Notes: generated from the letters alone by a model not told the origin. DNA of 47,797 bases from an uncultured Prevotellaceae bacterium (GCA_902767775.1 CACXIP010000026.1:1-47797); one strand, 5' to 3'; shown: positions 16,872 through 25,105, counted from the first letter of the stretch. Numbers and translations are program-made.

Positions 16872-17927
16872 ATGATAAGAAAATTATACTTTTTGTCACT
16901 CCTTGCCATATTTGCAGGACCTGTGACAGCCGATGATGACACTAGCGTGACTTTTGACTTTACCAATGCCGAAGAAATCAACGCATTGGGCATCGAAACA
17001 CCTGAAAACGGAGCCGGCACAAACATCACAACCGACATTGTGAAAGATGGTGTCACTATCTCCATAGACAACGGATCAGCCAGTAATCCCACCCGCATAT
17101 GGGCAACAAACAACGGTGTGCTTGATTTCCGCATCTATAAGAATGCCTCCCTCACCATCACTGTGCCGGAAGGAAAATTAATCAAGGAAATGACTTGGAC
17201 CACAGCCAACAGCGTCAATTTCTCTGCCTCTGAAGGTTTGGCCTCTGGCACTGCATGGACAGGAGAGGCCAATCCTGTCATACTCAGTTGTACATCTAAT
17301 ACACGCATCAACGTGCTGACTATCAGCTATGGCGACCACGAGGAGGCATACATGGGGTTGTCTTCCACTTTCGACCTGACTAGCCCGGAACAATATGGCA
17401 TTTGGAACATTTCCATTCCCGAAAACGGAAAAGGAACCTCTGTCAATGGAAATACTTTGGGTGATGAAATCGCAACAATGACATTCGACAACGGGGAAGC
17501 AGCAACAGATTGCAGGGTCTTTGCTTCTAACAGTGGCTCGCTCAACCTCCGAGTATATAAAGGAAGCAAAGTGACTTTTAGAGTTGCTGAAGGTTACATA
17601 CTTGATGGTATCGACATTGAGAGCGGCAACGCCTCAAATATGACTAGTGCGGATAACACTTGGTCGACGGGCTCTTTCGCGGCCACTTGCGTGTGGTCGC
17701 CCGACGAAGGGTCTGATGTTAGGAGTGTTGTGTTGGAGGCTGGTACCACTCTGCAGTTCAACAAAGTGACATTCCGCTACCATGAGAGTGAGGACACGGC
17801 CATTCAGGATACCTTATTCACAAGAACAAACGGCTATTCGGTTGTATATAATTTGCAGGGACAACGTGTGAATCCGTCAAGTGCAAAAGGTATTGTCATA
17901 AAGAATGGAAAGAAATACTTTCAATGA
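16872..17927 (+). CDS. Secreted protein with two copies of the operon's beta-rich domain and a C-terminal tail
   Basis: This is the last gene of the operon. A signal peptide (1-20, ending VTA) is followed by two domains (about 24-155 and 160-300) of the type found twice in 8009-9046. Their cores are TRIWATNNGVLDFRIYKNA and CRVFASNSGSLNLRVYKGS. The second copy is more diverged. The C-terminal 40 residues (YNLQGQRVNPSSAKGIVIKNGKKYFQ region) resemble the short tails of many Prevotella secreted proteins and weakly resemble type IX sorting domains. There is no lipobox, unlike its lipidated relative, so one protein may be anchored and the other released. Function is unknown. Confidence 0.7.
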   Translation: MIRKLYFLSLLAIFAGPVTADDDTSVTFDFTNAEEINALGIETPENGAGTNITTDIVKDGVTISIDNGSASNPTRIWATNNGVLDFRIYKNASLTITVPEGKLIKEMTWTTANSVNFSASEGLASGTAWTGEANPVILSCTSNTRINVLTISYGDHEEAYMGLSSTFDLTSPEQYGIWNISIPENGKGTSVNGNTLGDEIATMTFDNGEAATDCRVFASNSGSLNLRVYKGSKVTFRVAEGYILDGIDIESGNASNMTSADNTWSTGSFAATCVWSPDEGSDVRSVVLEAGTTLQFNKVTFRYHESEDTAIQDTLFTRTNGYSVVYNLQGQRVNPSSAKGIVIKNGKKYFQ

Positions 17928-18013
17928 AAACCATTGCTTATTGATGGAAATATGACACCTTTGGTGGCAAACTATTAAGAAAAGATTGTCTTTTGTTGAC
18001 AAGTCAATTTTAC

Positions 18014-18060
18014 AAATCAGCGAAAACGATATTAAATTTGTCGTTTTCGCTGATTTTTGG
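18014..18060 (+). terminator. Strong terminator of the 8009-17927 operon
   Basis: A perfect 16-bp stem (18014-18029 with 18041-18056) with an 11-nt loop, followed by T residues, lies 87 bp after the last operon gene. Confidence 0.85.
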
Positions 18061-18097
18061 TATCCAATATCCGTAAAGAAGGCGTTGTCTTGTTCGT

Positions 18098-18235
18098 AAG
18101 CATCCCAACCTGCTGGGCATAGCCCCATACAAGTATTTCTGCGACATACTGCCAAAATTCCACGACAACATGACGCCTGATGAGTATAAGCAACTGCTGC
18201 CGTACAAGATTGCAGAACTAATGAAGAAACAATAA
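18098..18235 (+). pseudogene. Remnant of an IS66-type transposase (C-terminus only)
   Basis: A 45-codon open stretch encodes NLLGIAPYKYF, CDILPKF and DEYKQLLPYKI, ending at a TAA. This matches the C-terminal end of IS66-family transposases (pattern GxxPxxYLxDVLxR...LLPxxW). The frame is closed by a stop at 18074-18076, and no other part of the transposase is present. A 14-bp hairpin with trailing T residues follows at 18255-18294. It is an insertion-sequence scar between two unrelated transcription units. Confidence 0.65.
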
Positions 18236-18254
18236 AGGGGTAATCGAGAAAATT

Positions 18255-18294
18255 CGCGGCACCAGACCAACAAGGTTTGGTGCCGCGAGCTTTT
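18255..18294 (+). terminator. Hairpin terminator after the IS66 remnant
   Basis: The GC-rich stem 18255-18268 with 18274-18287 has a 5-nt loop and is followed by TTTT within six bases. It probably derives from the insertion sequence. The rest of 18300-18362 holds nothing identifiable. Confidence 0.6.
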
Positions 18295-18362
18295 GTAGGG
18301 TACATACGTCAAATTCGTGATAAATAAAACTATTACGTGATTTGTGAGGGTGGAAACTTCAA

Positions 18363-19316
18363 TTAAGTATTCTCACGGAATCTGACCAGTTCGCTGATGA
18401 CTTCCTCAGGCTTGTCTGTGAGTGTCAGCAGAAGATTCTTGTATTTACCCGTTTCCGACAACTGCTTCAGCAGCGGAAAAATGGGCATGTCCTCCGTCCA
18501 GAATTGATGGCCCATGAATATCATGGGACTGGCAAATCCAAATGACAAATAATGGTTCTGCACAGCGTCCTGAAAAATCTCCTGCATCGTTCCCGCACTG
18601 CCAGGGGTGTAGATGATGCCGCCAAATGCCAGGGTGAGGATGCTGTCTTCACGGATGCTGTTCTCAAAAAATTTAGCGATATGTGTGGCAAAAGGGGTGG
18701 ATGGCTCATGACCGTAAAGCCATGTGGGAATGCCAAGACTGACATATTGTTGCTGGGGATAGCGCTCCATCACACGGAAGGCGGAAGCCAGCCAACCATC
18801 GTCCTTGAATGAAGGGGCGGCACTCAGTTGGCGGAAGGCATCATCCATTTCTTCGGCATTTCTGCCCGCCATCCAGGCTCCGAGATGCATGGCTTCCATG
18901 GCGCCGGGTCCGCCACCGCTGAGCATGAAGAATCCCATCTCTGTGAGGCGTTTGCTGAGCAGTGTAATCTCATGAAATACGGGGTCTGTGCGCAAAAGGG
19001 CATGCCCGCCCATGATGCCGACGCAGAGACGGTTGTCGTGAGTCTCAAAAAACTGGTTCAGGGCGGTGTGGATGCCATGGTCGTGAACAGCCCTGGCAAG
19101 CGACTCGTTGACAAGCTTCGCTTGTTTGCCCGTTTGTACAAAATGTTGATACACAAGCGTATCATAACAACTTGAAAAACTTGTCTCATCGTCTAGATGA
19201 TATCCTTGATATAATTCACTGGCAGAATAGAGCTGCTGGCGGGTGACATCGTATGGCACAGATTCCATGTAGGTGATGGTGCCGTTCAGCTCATTGAAGT
19301 TTTTGGATGATATCAT
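18363..19316 (-). CDS. LOG-family nucleotide phosphoribohydrolase-like protein
   Basis: This is a Rossmann-fold protein of the LOG/'lysine decarboxylase-like' family. Characterised members hydrolyse nucleoside 5'-monophosphates or cytokinin ribotides to free base and ribose phosphate. The family motifs are SGGGPGAMEAM (about residues 133-142) and TPGSAGTMQE (about 236-245), the latter a variant of PGGxGTxxE. An N-terminal extension of about 100 residues precedes the core, as in the longer members. I place the start at 19316. The longer frame begins with a GTG at 19364 that lies inside the -7 element, so it cannot be translated from that promoter. It diverges from the EttA-like gene. Confidence 0.82.
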   Translation of the reverse strand: MISSKNFNELNGTITYMESVPYDVTRQQLYSASELYQGYHLDDETSFSSCYDTLVYQHFVQTGKQAKLVNESLARAVHDHGIHTALNQFFETHDNRLCVGIMGGHALLRTDPVFHEITLLSKRLTEMGFFMLSGGGPGAMEAMHLGAWMAGRNAEEMDDAFRQLSAAPSFKDDGWLASAFRVMERYPQQQYVSLGIPTWLYGHEPSTPFATHIAKFFENSIREDSILTLAFGGIIYTPGSAGTMQEIFQDAVQNHYLSFGFASPMIFMGHQFWTEDMPIFPLLKQLSETGKYKNLLLTLTDKPEEVISELVRFRENT

Positions 19317-19363
19317 AAGGCTCGGATTTGTAAGTGAGGCAAAAGGCTTCTTCGTTTTGGTCA

Positions 19364-19371
19364 CAAATATA
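19364..19371 (-). promoter_or_regulatory. Promoter -7 element of the LOG-family gene
   Basis: TATATTTG on the minus strand is 47 bp upstream of the ATG at 19316. It overlaps the upstream GTG of the longer reading frame and so settles the start. Confidence 0.62.
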
Positions 19372-19414
19372 GTGTTTTTTATTTGATTTCCATCCCGTTT
19401 TGCTCACTTTTTTG

Positions 19415-19422
19415 TAACTTTG
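19415..19422 (+). promoter_or_regulatory. Promoter -7 element of the EttA-like gene
   Basis: TAACTTTG is 33 bp upstream of the ATG at 19456. It contains the TTG (19420) that would start the longer frame, so the ATG at 19456 is the better start. Confidence 0.62.
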
Positions 19423-19455
19423 GGGCGAAAACAAAAACGAAATCCTTATTTGACC

Positions 19456-21153
19456 ATGGCAACAGTCGACGACAAAAAAGTAATCTTCTCGATGGTGGGA
19501 GTGAGCAAAACCATCCAGCAGAACCAGAAGCAAGTGCTCAAAAACATTTATCTCAGTTTTTTCTATGGGGCCAAAATCGGCATCATCGGACTCAACGGAG
19601 CTGGTAAGTCCACACTGATGAAAATCATCGCAGGGATAGAACAGCAATATCAGGGAAAGGTGGTGTGGAGTCCCGGTTACTCTGTGGGATACCTGCCGCA
19701 GGATCCGCCGCTTGATGAAACCAAGACAGTGAGAGAAAATGTGATGGAGGGAGTGCAGCATGTCTATGACGCCTTGGCAGAATATGACGACATCAACGTG
19801 AAATTCGGACTGCCTGAATATTATGAGGACCCCGACAAGATGGACAAACTCATGGCACGGCAGGCTGAACTGCAGGATGTCATCGACGCGACTGACGCAT
19901 GGAACATGGATTCCAAACTCGACAGGGCGATGGATGCGCTCAACTGTCCGCCGGGTGATTGGGAGGTGAAAAACCTCTCGGGTGGAGAGCGGAGAAGAGT
20001 GGCGCTCTGCCGACTGTTGCTGCAAAAACCCGACGTGCTCCTGTTGGATGAGCCAACCAACCACCTCGACGCAGAATCCATCGACTGGCTGGAGCAGCAC
20101 TTGCAGCAATATGAGGGAACCGTCATCGCTGTCACACACGACAGATACTTCCTTGACGATGTGGCCGAGTGGATACTCGAACTCGACAGGGGAGAGGGCA
20201 TACCTTGGAAGGGCAACTACTCCTCGTGGCTGGAGCAAAAGAGCCTGCGCATGGCTCAGGAGGAAAAGACGGCATCCAAACGGCGCAAGACGCTCGAGCG
20301 CGAGCTGGAGTGGGTGAGGATGGCTCCTAAAGCCCGCCATGCCAAAGGAAAGGCACGACTCAACTCGTATGACAAGATGCTCAATGAGGAACAGAAACAG
20401 AAAGAGGAAAAACTGGAAATCTTCATCCCCAACGGACCGAGACTGGGCAACAAGGTCATCGAGGCAGAGCATGTGGCAAAGGCTTTCGGAGAAAAAGTGC
20501 TCTTCACCGACCTCAACTTCATGCTGCCGCCTAACGGCATCGTCGGTGTCATCGGACCCAATGGCGCGGGGAAGACAACGCTTTTCAGACTCATCATGGG
20601 ACTCGACCAGCCCGACAGCGGAGCATTCCAGGTGGGAGAGACTGTGAAATTGAGTTATGTCGACCAGCAGCATAAGGATATCGACCCCGACAAGTCGGTC
20701 TATCAGGTGGTGAGCGGAGGAAATGAGACAATACGTATGGGAGGACGTGACGTCAATGTGAGGGCTTATCTCTCACGGTTTAATTTCAGCGGCGCCGACC
20801 AAGAGAAAAAATGCGCGGTGCTCTCAGGTGGTGAGCGCAACCGATTGCAACTTGCCATCGCACTGAAACAAGAGGGAAATGTGCTGCTCCTCGACGAGCC
20901 GACCAACGACATCGATGTCAATACACTGCGGGCACTGGAGGAGGGCTTGGAGGCTTTTGCCGGCTGTGCCGTCATCATCAGCCACGACAGATGGTTCCTC
21001 GACAGAATTTGCACGCACATCCTCGCCTTTGAGGGAGAGGGCAACGTGTTCTATTTCGAAGGCAGTTATACAGAGTATGAGGCCAACAAGGCCATGCGCC
21101 TCGGATTGGAGGAACCTAAACGGATACGCTATCGTAAACTGATGGAGGAATAA
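19456..21153 (+). CDS. ettA: EttA-like ABC-F ATPase (energy-dependent translational throttle)
   Basis: This soluble ABC-F protein of 565 residues binds the ribosomal E site. In E. coli it gates the first elongation step according to ATP/ADP level. Two ABC domains are complete. The first has Walker A GLNGAGKST (about 46-54), signature LSGGERRR (about 175) and Walker B LLLDEPTNH (about 197). The second has GPNGAGKTT (about 368), LSGGERNR (about 456) and LLLDEPTND. The insert PEYYEDPDKMDKLMARQAEL in domain 1 is the EttA arm, and the interdomain linker is basic (ARHAKGKARL). There are no membrane segments, so it is not a transporter. It stands alone between the LOG gene and the exb operon. Confidence 0.93.
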   Translation: MATVDDKKVIFSMVGVSKTIQQNQKQVLKNIYLSFFYGAKIGIIGLNGAGKSTLMKIIAGIEQQYQGKVVWSPGYSVGYLPQDPPLDETKTVRENVMEGVQHVYDALAEYDDINVKFGLPEYYEDPDKMDKLMARQAELQDVIDATDAWNMDSKLDRAMDALNCPPGDWEVKNLSGGERRRVALCRLLLQKPDVLLLDEPTNHLDAESIDWLEQHLQQYEGTVIAVTHDRYFLDDVAEWILELDRGEGIPWKGNYSSWLEQKSLRMAQEEKTASKRRKTLERELEWVRMAPKARHAKGKARLNSYDKMLNEEQKQKEEKLEIFIPNGPRLGNKVIEAEHVAKAFGEKVLFTDLNFMLPPNGIVGVIGPNGAGKTTLFRLIMGLDQPDSGAFQVGETVKLSYVDQQHKDIDPDKSVYQVVSGGNETIRMGGRDVNVRAYLSRFNFSGADQEKKCAVLSGGERNRLQLAIALKQEGNVLLLDEPTNDIDVNTLRALEEGLEAFAGCAVIISHDRWFLDRICTHILAFEGEGNVFYFEGSYTEYEANKAMRLGLEEPKRIRYRKLMEE

Positions 21154-21224
21154 GACAATATGCCCGTTTTCCTTAACAAATTGTAATAATTGTTCCCTCT
21201 GTCTTCAAATAACAGATTTTTTCC

Positions 21225-21232
21225 TAATTTTG
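21225..21232 (+). promoter_or_regulatory. Promoter -7 element of the exb operon
   Basis: TAATTTTG is 30 bp before the exbB start. The downstream genes overlap, so one promoter can serve all four. Confidence 0.62.
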
Positions 21233-21262
21233 CACCTTCGGAAACATTTTTGAAGAGAACAG

Positions 21263-22099
21263 ATGAAAACAATGATTGCAAGGCTTTGTGCAATGGTACT
21301 TGTCTTCATCCTCACATGCCCCGGAGTCATGGCTCAGGACAGTGTCCCCGACTTGGGCATCGATGAGGAGGAAGAAATCGAGCAGGCCGCTGACCTGGAC
21401 TCAATGGTGGCTCAGGATATGGCTGAATTTGACGAGATGATGGCATCCCGACACCCGGACGAGAGTGTGTATAAGGCCCTCAAAAGAAAATTTATTGAGG
21501 GCAATGTGGGCTTCATGTCACTGGTGGCGCTCGCACTCATCCTGGGACTGGCTTTCTGCATCGAGCGTATCATTTACCTCACTCTTGCCGAAGTGGATGC
21601 CAAAAAACTGATGGCTGATATCGACAGCAAAATCGAGGATGGCGACATCGAGGGAGCTAAGGACATCGCACGCGACACACGCGGTCCCGTGGCTTCCATT
21701 TGCTATCAGGGACTGGTGAGAATCAATGAGCATGTCGACAGCATTGAGCGCTCAATGGCCTCCTACGGTCAGGTGCAGTTGTCCAACCTGGAGAAAGGGT
21801 GCTCATGGATTACACTGTTTATCGCCATCGCCCCGTCACTGGGATTCCTTGGAACGGTGATAGGTATGGTGATGTCTTTCGACCAAATACAGATGGAGGG
21901 CGACATCAGTCCCACCATCGTCGCTGCTGGTATGAAGGTGGCGCTCATCACCACCATTTTCGGTATCATCGTTGCCCTCATCCTGCAGGTGTTCTACAAC
22001 TATATCCTCAACAAAATCGAAGCGCTCACCACACAGATGGAGGATGCTTCTATCACACTGCTTGATGCTATAGTGAAATACCAAAACAAAGGAAGATGA
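21263..22099 (+). CDS. exbB: ExbB/TolQ/MotA-type proton channel subunit
   Basis: This is an inner-membrane proton-channel subunit that, with ExbD, energises outer-membrane transport or envelope functions. A signal peptide (1-24) and an acidic periplasmic segment are followed by three membrane segments: about 90-115 (MSLVALALILGLAFCIERII), 185-210 (LFIAIAPSLGFLGTVIGMVMSF) and 222-248. The LGFLGTVIGM and AGMKVALITTIFGIIVAL blocks are hallmarks of the family. An N-terminal signal sequence before the first helix is common in Bacteroidetes members. It overlaps the next gene by ATGA. Confidence 0.9.
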   Translation: MKTMIARLCAMVLVFILTCPGVMAQDSVPDLGIDEEEEIEQAADLDSMVAQDMAEFDEMMASRHPDESVYKALKRKFIEGNVGFMSLVALALILGLAFCIERIIYLTLAEVDAKKLMADIDSKIEDGDIEGAKDIARDTRGPVASICYQGLVRINEHVDSIERSMASYGQVQLSNLEKGCSWITLFIAIAPSLGFLGTVIGMVMSFDQIQMEGDISPTIVAAGMKVALITTIFGIIVALILQVFYNYILNKIEALTTQMEDASITLLDAIVKYQNKGR

Positions 22100-22596
22100 G
22101 GATGTTCGGATGGTTCAAGGGAACGGCTTCCCAAAGGGTGCTGCGTATCATCGTGATGCTCACGGTGGTGGTGTATCTTGCATTCTTCCTTATCGGGTAC
22201 AACCATCCATATGCGGAAGACCCTGACTTCATCGAACCACGGCTGACGTCAGTGCTGATTTTCTTCGCATTGCTTGTCGTAGTCCTTGCTGTTGCAGTGA
22301 CGGCATGGGCAATGCTGTCCGACTTCCGCAAAAGGGCTTCTCTCGCAAAGGCAGACAGACGGTTGCCGACCTCACGGCTTGTTGCCATCATCGTTGCACT
22401 CATCATTGCCATGATGCTGGTCTCCTATTGGGTTGGGTCGACGGCGGCCATAACGGTCAACGGGAAAGACTATGCTGACACGACCAAACTGAGGTTGGCG
22501 GATATGTTTGTTTTCACTTCTCTGGCACTGATGGCCATCGCTGCCGTAGCAGCGGCCGTGTCAACCATCAGGTCTCAATTCCGCAAGAAAAGATGA
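22096..22596 (+). CDS. Four-helix membrane protein of the exb operon, unknown
   Basis: No family is recognised. The 166-residue protein is mostly hydrophobic, with four predicted membrane segments (about 14-35, 50-72, 93-114, 132-154). A basic loop after the second contains RKRASLAKADRR. It overlaps exbB by 4 bp and the following exbD by 4 bp, so it is almost certainly translated with them and may be an accessory of the channel. An alternative start is two codons in. Confidence 0.75.
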   Translation: MRMFGWFKGTASQRVLRIIVMLTVVVYLAFFLIGYNHPYAEDPDFIEPRLTSVLIFFALLVVVLAVAVTAWAMLSDFRKRASLAKADRRLPTSRLVAIIVALIIAMMLVSYWVGSTAAITVNGKDYADTTKLRLADMFVFTSLALMAIAAVAAAVSTIRSQFRKKR

Positions 22597-23186
22597 TGAA
22601 GCTGAGACGACGCAGACAGCGCAGGGTGCCTGGCATCAACATGGCTTCCATTGCCGACATCTCATTCACCTTGCTCATCCTCTTCCTCGTGGTGACGTCG
22701 ATGGATGATGACAAGGGACTGACACGACTGTTGCCGCCCCTTGCTTCAGACATGTCAGAACTGCCGGAGGTGACGGAGAGGAACGTGTTGAAAATCGAAC
22801 TGATGGCGGACAACAGCCTGATGATTCAGGGGGAAAAGTCCAACCTGAAAGATGTCAAGGAGAGGGTGATGACTTTTGTCGACAATCCTGACAACTTGCC
22901 TGACCTGCCGGAAAAGCATGCGGTGGATATTGACTTATTGGGAGAATGCATGGTTACCGACGGACATGTCATCCAACTGGAGGCAGACAGCCAAACAGAA
23001 TACGAAACCTATTTCAAGGTGCAGGATGCCATTGTGGCGGCCTATCGCCAACTGCGTGAGAATCTGGCTCAGCAGCGTTTCCATACCTCCTATGCTGAGT
23101 GCAATGAGATGCAGAGGGAGGCTATCAGAACTTACTATCCACAGCGCATCTCTGAAGTATACAATACGGAAGGAGGCACGCCATGA
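22593..23186 (+). CDS. exbD: ExbD/TolR biopolymer transport protein, first copy
   Basis: A basic N-terminus (KLRRRRQRR) is followed by one membrane helix containing the essential aspartate (D22 in NMASIADISFTLLILF). A periplasmic domain follows. It works with ExbB to couple the proton gradient to movement of a periplasmic partner. At 197 residues it is longer than typical ExbD (about 140), with an extended periplasmic part containing YETYFKVQDAIVAAYRQLRE. It overlaps both neighbours by 4 bp. Confidence 0.9.
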   Translation: MMKLRRRRQRRVPGINMASIADISFTLLILFLVVTSMDDDKGLTRLLPPLASDMSELPEVTERNVLKIELMADNSLMIQGEKSNLKDVKERVMTFVDNPDNLPDLPEKHAVDIDLLGECMVTDGHVIQLEADSQTEYETYFKVQDAIVAAYRQLRENLAQQRFHTSYAECNEMQREAIRTYYPQRISEVYNTEGGTP

Positions 23187-23644
23187 GTATGTTCAAGAAA
23201 AGAGAGCGCAGGCAACCCGAACTCAACATGCAGTCATTGCCCGACCTTATCTTTACCGTCTTGTTTTTCTTTATGTTGGTCACCACCATGAGAAGTGTTC
23301 CGGTAAAGGTGAAAGTTCAGTCGCCTGAGGGAACAGTGGTGACTCCTCTGAAAAAGCAAAGCACCACTCTTTATATCTTTGTTGGCAATGCTCCCGGAAA
23401 AACCGACTCTGTCATCATACAGGTTCACGACAAGTATGTGCCGCTCAGTCAGGTCGCTGCGAGTGTGGCAAACTATCGCGAGATGCTGCTGCCCGACGAG
23501 CGGGAACTGATGACGGTGTCGATGAAAATCGACCGCCATGTGCCCATGGGTGTTGTCAATGAGGTGAAAATGGCGCTCAGAGAGGCGGATGCACTCAGAG
23601 TCCATTACTCTGCTGTACGAGAACCCAAATCAAAGCTGGAATAA
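23183..23644 (+). CDS. exbD: ExbD/TolR biopolymer transport protein, second copy
   Basis: This 153-residue ExbD has a basic N-terminus (KKRERRQPEL), then a membrane helix with the conserved aspartate (D21 in NMQSLPDLIFTVLFFF) and a periplasmic domain ending in VKMALREADALRVHYSA. Two unlike ExbD proteins with one ExbB are usual in Bacteroidetes and imply a mixed channel. No tonB follows. The operon ends here, and the next gene is convergent, 48 bp away, with no clear terminator between. Confidence 0.9.
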   Translation: MSMFKKRERRQPELNMQSLPDLIFTVLFFFMLVTTMRSVPVKVKVQSPEGTVVTPLKKQSTTLYIFVGNAPGKTDSVIIQVHDKYVPLSQVAASVANYREMLLPDERELMTVSMKIDRHVPMGVVNEVKMALREADALRVHYSAVREPKSKLE

Positions 23645-23692
23645 TCTCCAATCTCCTGCGTATCCCATCCATCCTGCCGTGAGCGAGTGGGG

Positions 23693-25063
23693 CTATCTGA
23701 ATATGTGATCCTTTTCAGAGACTGTTGTTGGTACACCGGCCTTGCCTCCGAAATGGCAGTCTTTTAGAATCACATCCTCTGTGTCGTCGAAACTGACAGC
23801 ATTCTTCACCTCTCCAATGGTGATGTTCCGAAACTGTATGTTGCGCAATGGTTTCGCTTTGGTGCCTTGAAGGACCAATCCACCTGCACGTGCCTTGCGA
23901 CACTGAATATTCTCAACGGTGATGTTCTCGATATCCGTGAAGAAGGAGTTGTTTAGCCCCTCTCCACCATACATGCTGGTGATATAGAAAAGGTCCTCCA
24001 CCTCGTCAAACACACAGTTCTTGAAGGAAATGTTTCGGATGAAACCGCCACGGTCGGGGTTGGTCTTGATGTACAGGCCGCGCTTGCAATAACCCGCATA
24101 GTCGCAATCCTCCACGTAGACATTCTGAACGCCAGCGGACATTTCGCTGCCCAATACCACGGCATGGAGTCCCTTGAAATGGCAGTTGCGGATGATGATG
24201 TTCTCAGAAGGAAGGGCTGCGCCCCGTCCGTCATGGTCGCGTCCGCTCTTGATGGCCACGTTATCGTCACCGTTGTTGAAATGCACATCTTCGATAAGGA
24301 TATTGTGGCTCATTTCAGGGTCGATGCCATCATTGTTCACCAATTTGGCATCGAAGCGTATGCCTCGCAGAATGGCATTCTCCGATTGCAGCAAGTGGAT
24401 GCACCAGAAGGGAGAATTGGTGATGAACACATCCTCGATGGTGATACGCTCACAACCGTACATCTGGATGAGGTGAGGTCTCAGATAGTCGCCTTCTCCG
24501 AAATTACGTTCTGAAACAGGCGTCCCGGCATGGTTCATGTCCCTCGAACGCTGTTGTGCTGGTTTCTGCAAACTACGCCATGTGGCAAAGGTGGTCATGG
24601 CATTGCCATCGATGGTTCCTTTGCCGATGATGCTCACATCGTGAAGCTGGTAGCCATAGATGAACGGCGAATAGTTTTGCATAAAAGTTCCTTCCCACGA
24701 AGTTTTGACAGCAGGAAGATAGTATTCTGGTTCTGGCGCGAATTTCAGCGTGGCCCCTTCCTGTATTTCCAGACACACGTTACTTACCAGATGCAGTGGC
24801 CCTTTTATGTAATAGACGCCTGCCGGAACTACGATGCGCGCGCCTCCCTGGCGAGCTGCTTTATTGAAGGCCTTCTTGAAGGCGGGCAGGCAGTCGGCAG
24901 TGCCGTTACCTTTGGCTCCCATCTTCTGGATGTTGATGACTGTTTCGGGGATTTGTGCACCGGTGATTTGGCTGAGGATGGCATCCCGTTGGCTGTCATT
25001 GGCAAAACTGTTGATGGCTGCCGTCAACCAACAAAGCATAAGAAAGAATCGTTTGTATGTCAT
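23693..25063 (-). CDS. GH28 polygalacturonase-like glycoside hydrolase
   Basis: This is a secreted pectin-degrading enzyme of family 28 with a right-handed beta-helix. A signal peptide (MTYKRFFLMLCWLTAAINSFA) is followed by the N-terminal pectate-lyase-like strand INIQKMGAKGNGTADCLPAF. The catalytic set is present: NNDGID, NGDDNVAIKSG, GSEMSAG and RGLYIKT, equivalent to NTDG, GDDC/N, GHG-region and RIK of the family. I prefer the ATG at 25063, which begins a proper signal peptide. An upstream ATG at 25102 would add 13 hydrophilic residues. It is the last gene of a leftward cluster and is not part of a visible pectin locus. Confidence 0.9.
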   Translation of the reverse strand: MTYKRFFLMLCWLTAAINSFANDSQRDAILSQITGAQIPETVINIQKMGAKGNGTADCLPAFKKAFNKAARQGGARIVVPAGVYYIKGPLHLVSNVCLEIQEGATLKFAPEPEYYLPAVKTSWEGTFMQNYSPFIYGYQLHDVSIIGKGTIDGNAMTTFATWRSLQKPAQQRSRDMNHAGTPVSERNFGEGDYLRPHLIQMYGCERITIEDVFITNSPFWCIHLLQSENAILRGIRFDAKLVNNDGIDPEMSHNILIEDVHFNNGDDNVAIKSGRDHDGRGAALPSENIIIRNCHFKGLHAVVLGSEMSAGVQNVYVEDCDYAGYCKRGLYIKTNPDRGGFIRNISFKNCVFDEVEDLFYITSMYGGEGLNNSFFTDIENITVENIQCRKARAGGLVLQGTKAKPLRNIQFRNITIGEVKNAVSFDDTEDVILKDCHFGGKAGVPTTVSEKDHIFR

Positions 25064-25105
25064 ATTTGGATGGTTTGATTGATATGTTGAACTTCTGGTC
25101 ATGAC

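Noticed and set aside
8009-17927. Calling the operon a cyanophycin-degradation locus outright
   Set aside because: No S51 cyanophycinase or cyanophycin synthetase is present. IadA alone does not define the polymer, so it is kept only as a hypothesis.
17808-17927. Definite type IX secretion sorting domain on the last operon protein
   Set aside because: The C-terminal tail is short and only loosely similar; such tails are common in Prevotella proteins without proof of type IX export.
19291-20673. 460-codon frame antisense to the EttA-like gene
   Set aside because: It mirrors a well-supported ABC-F gene, has no recognisable domain, and its composition is that of a shadow frame.
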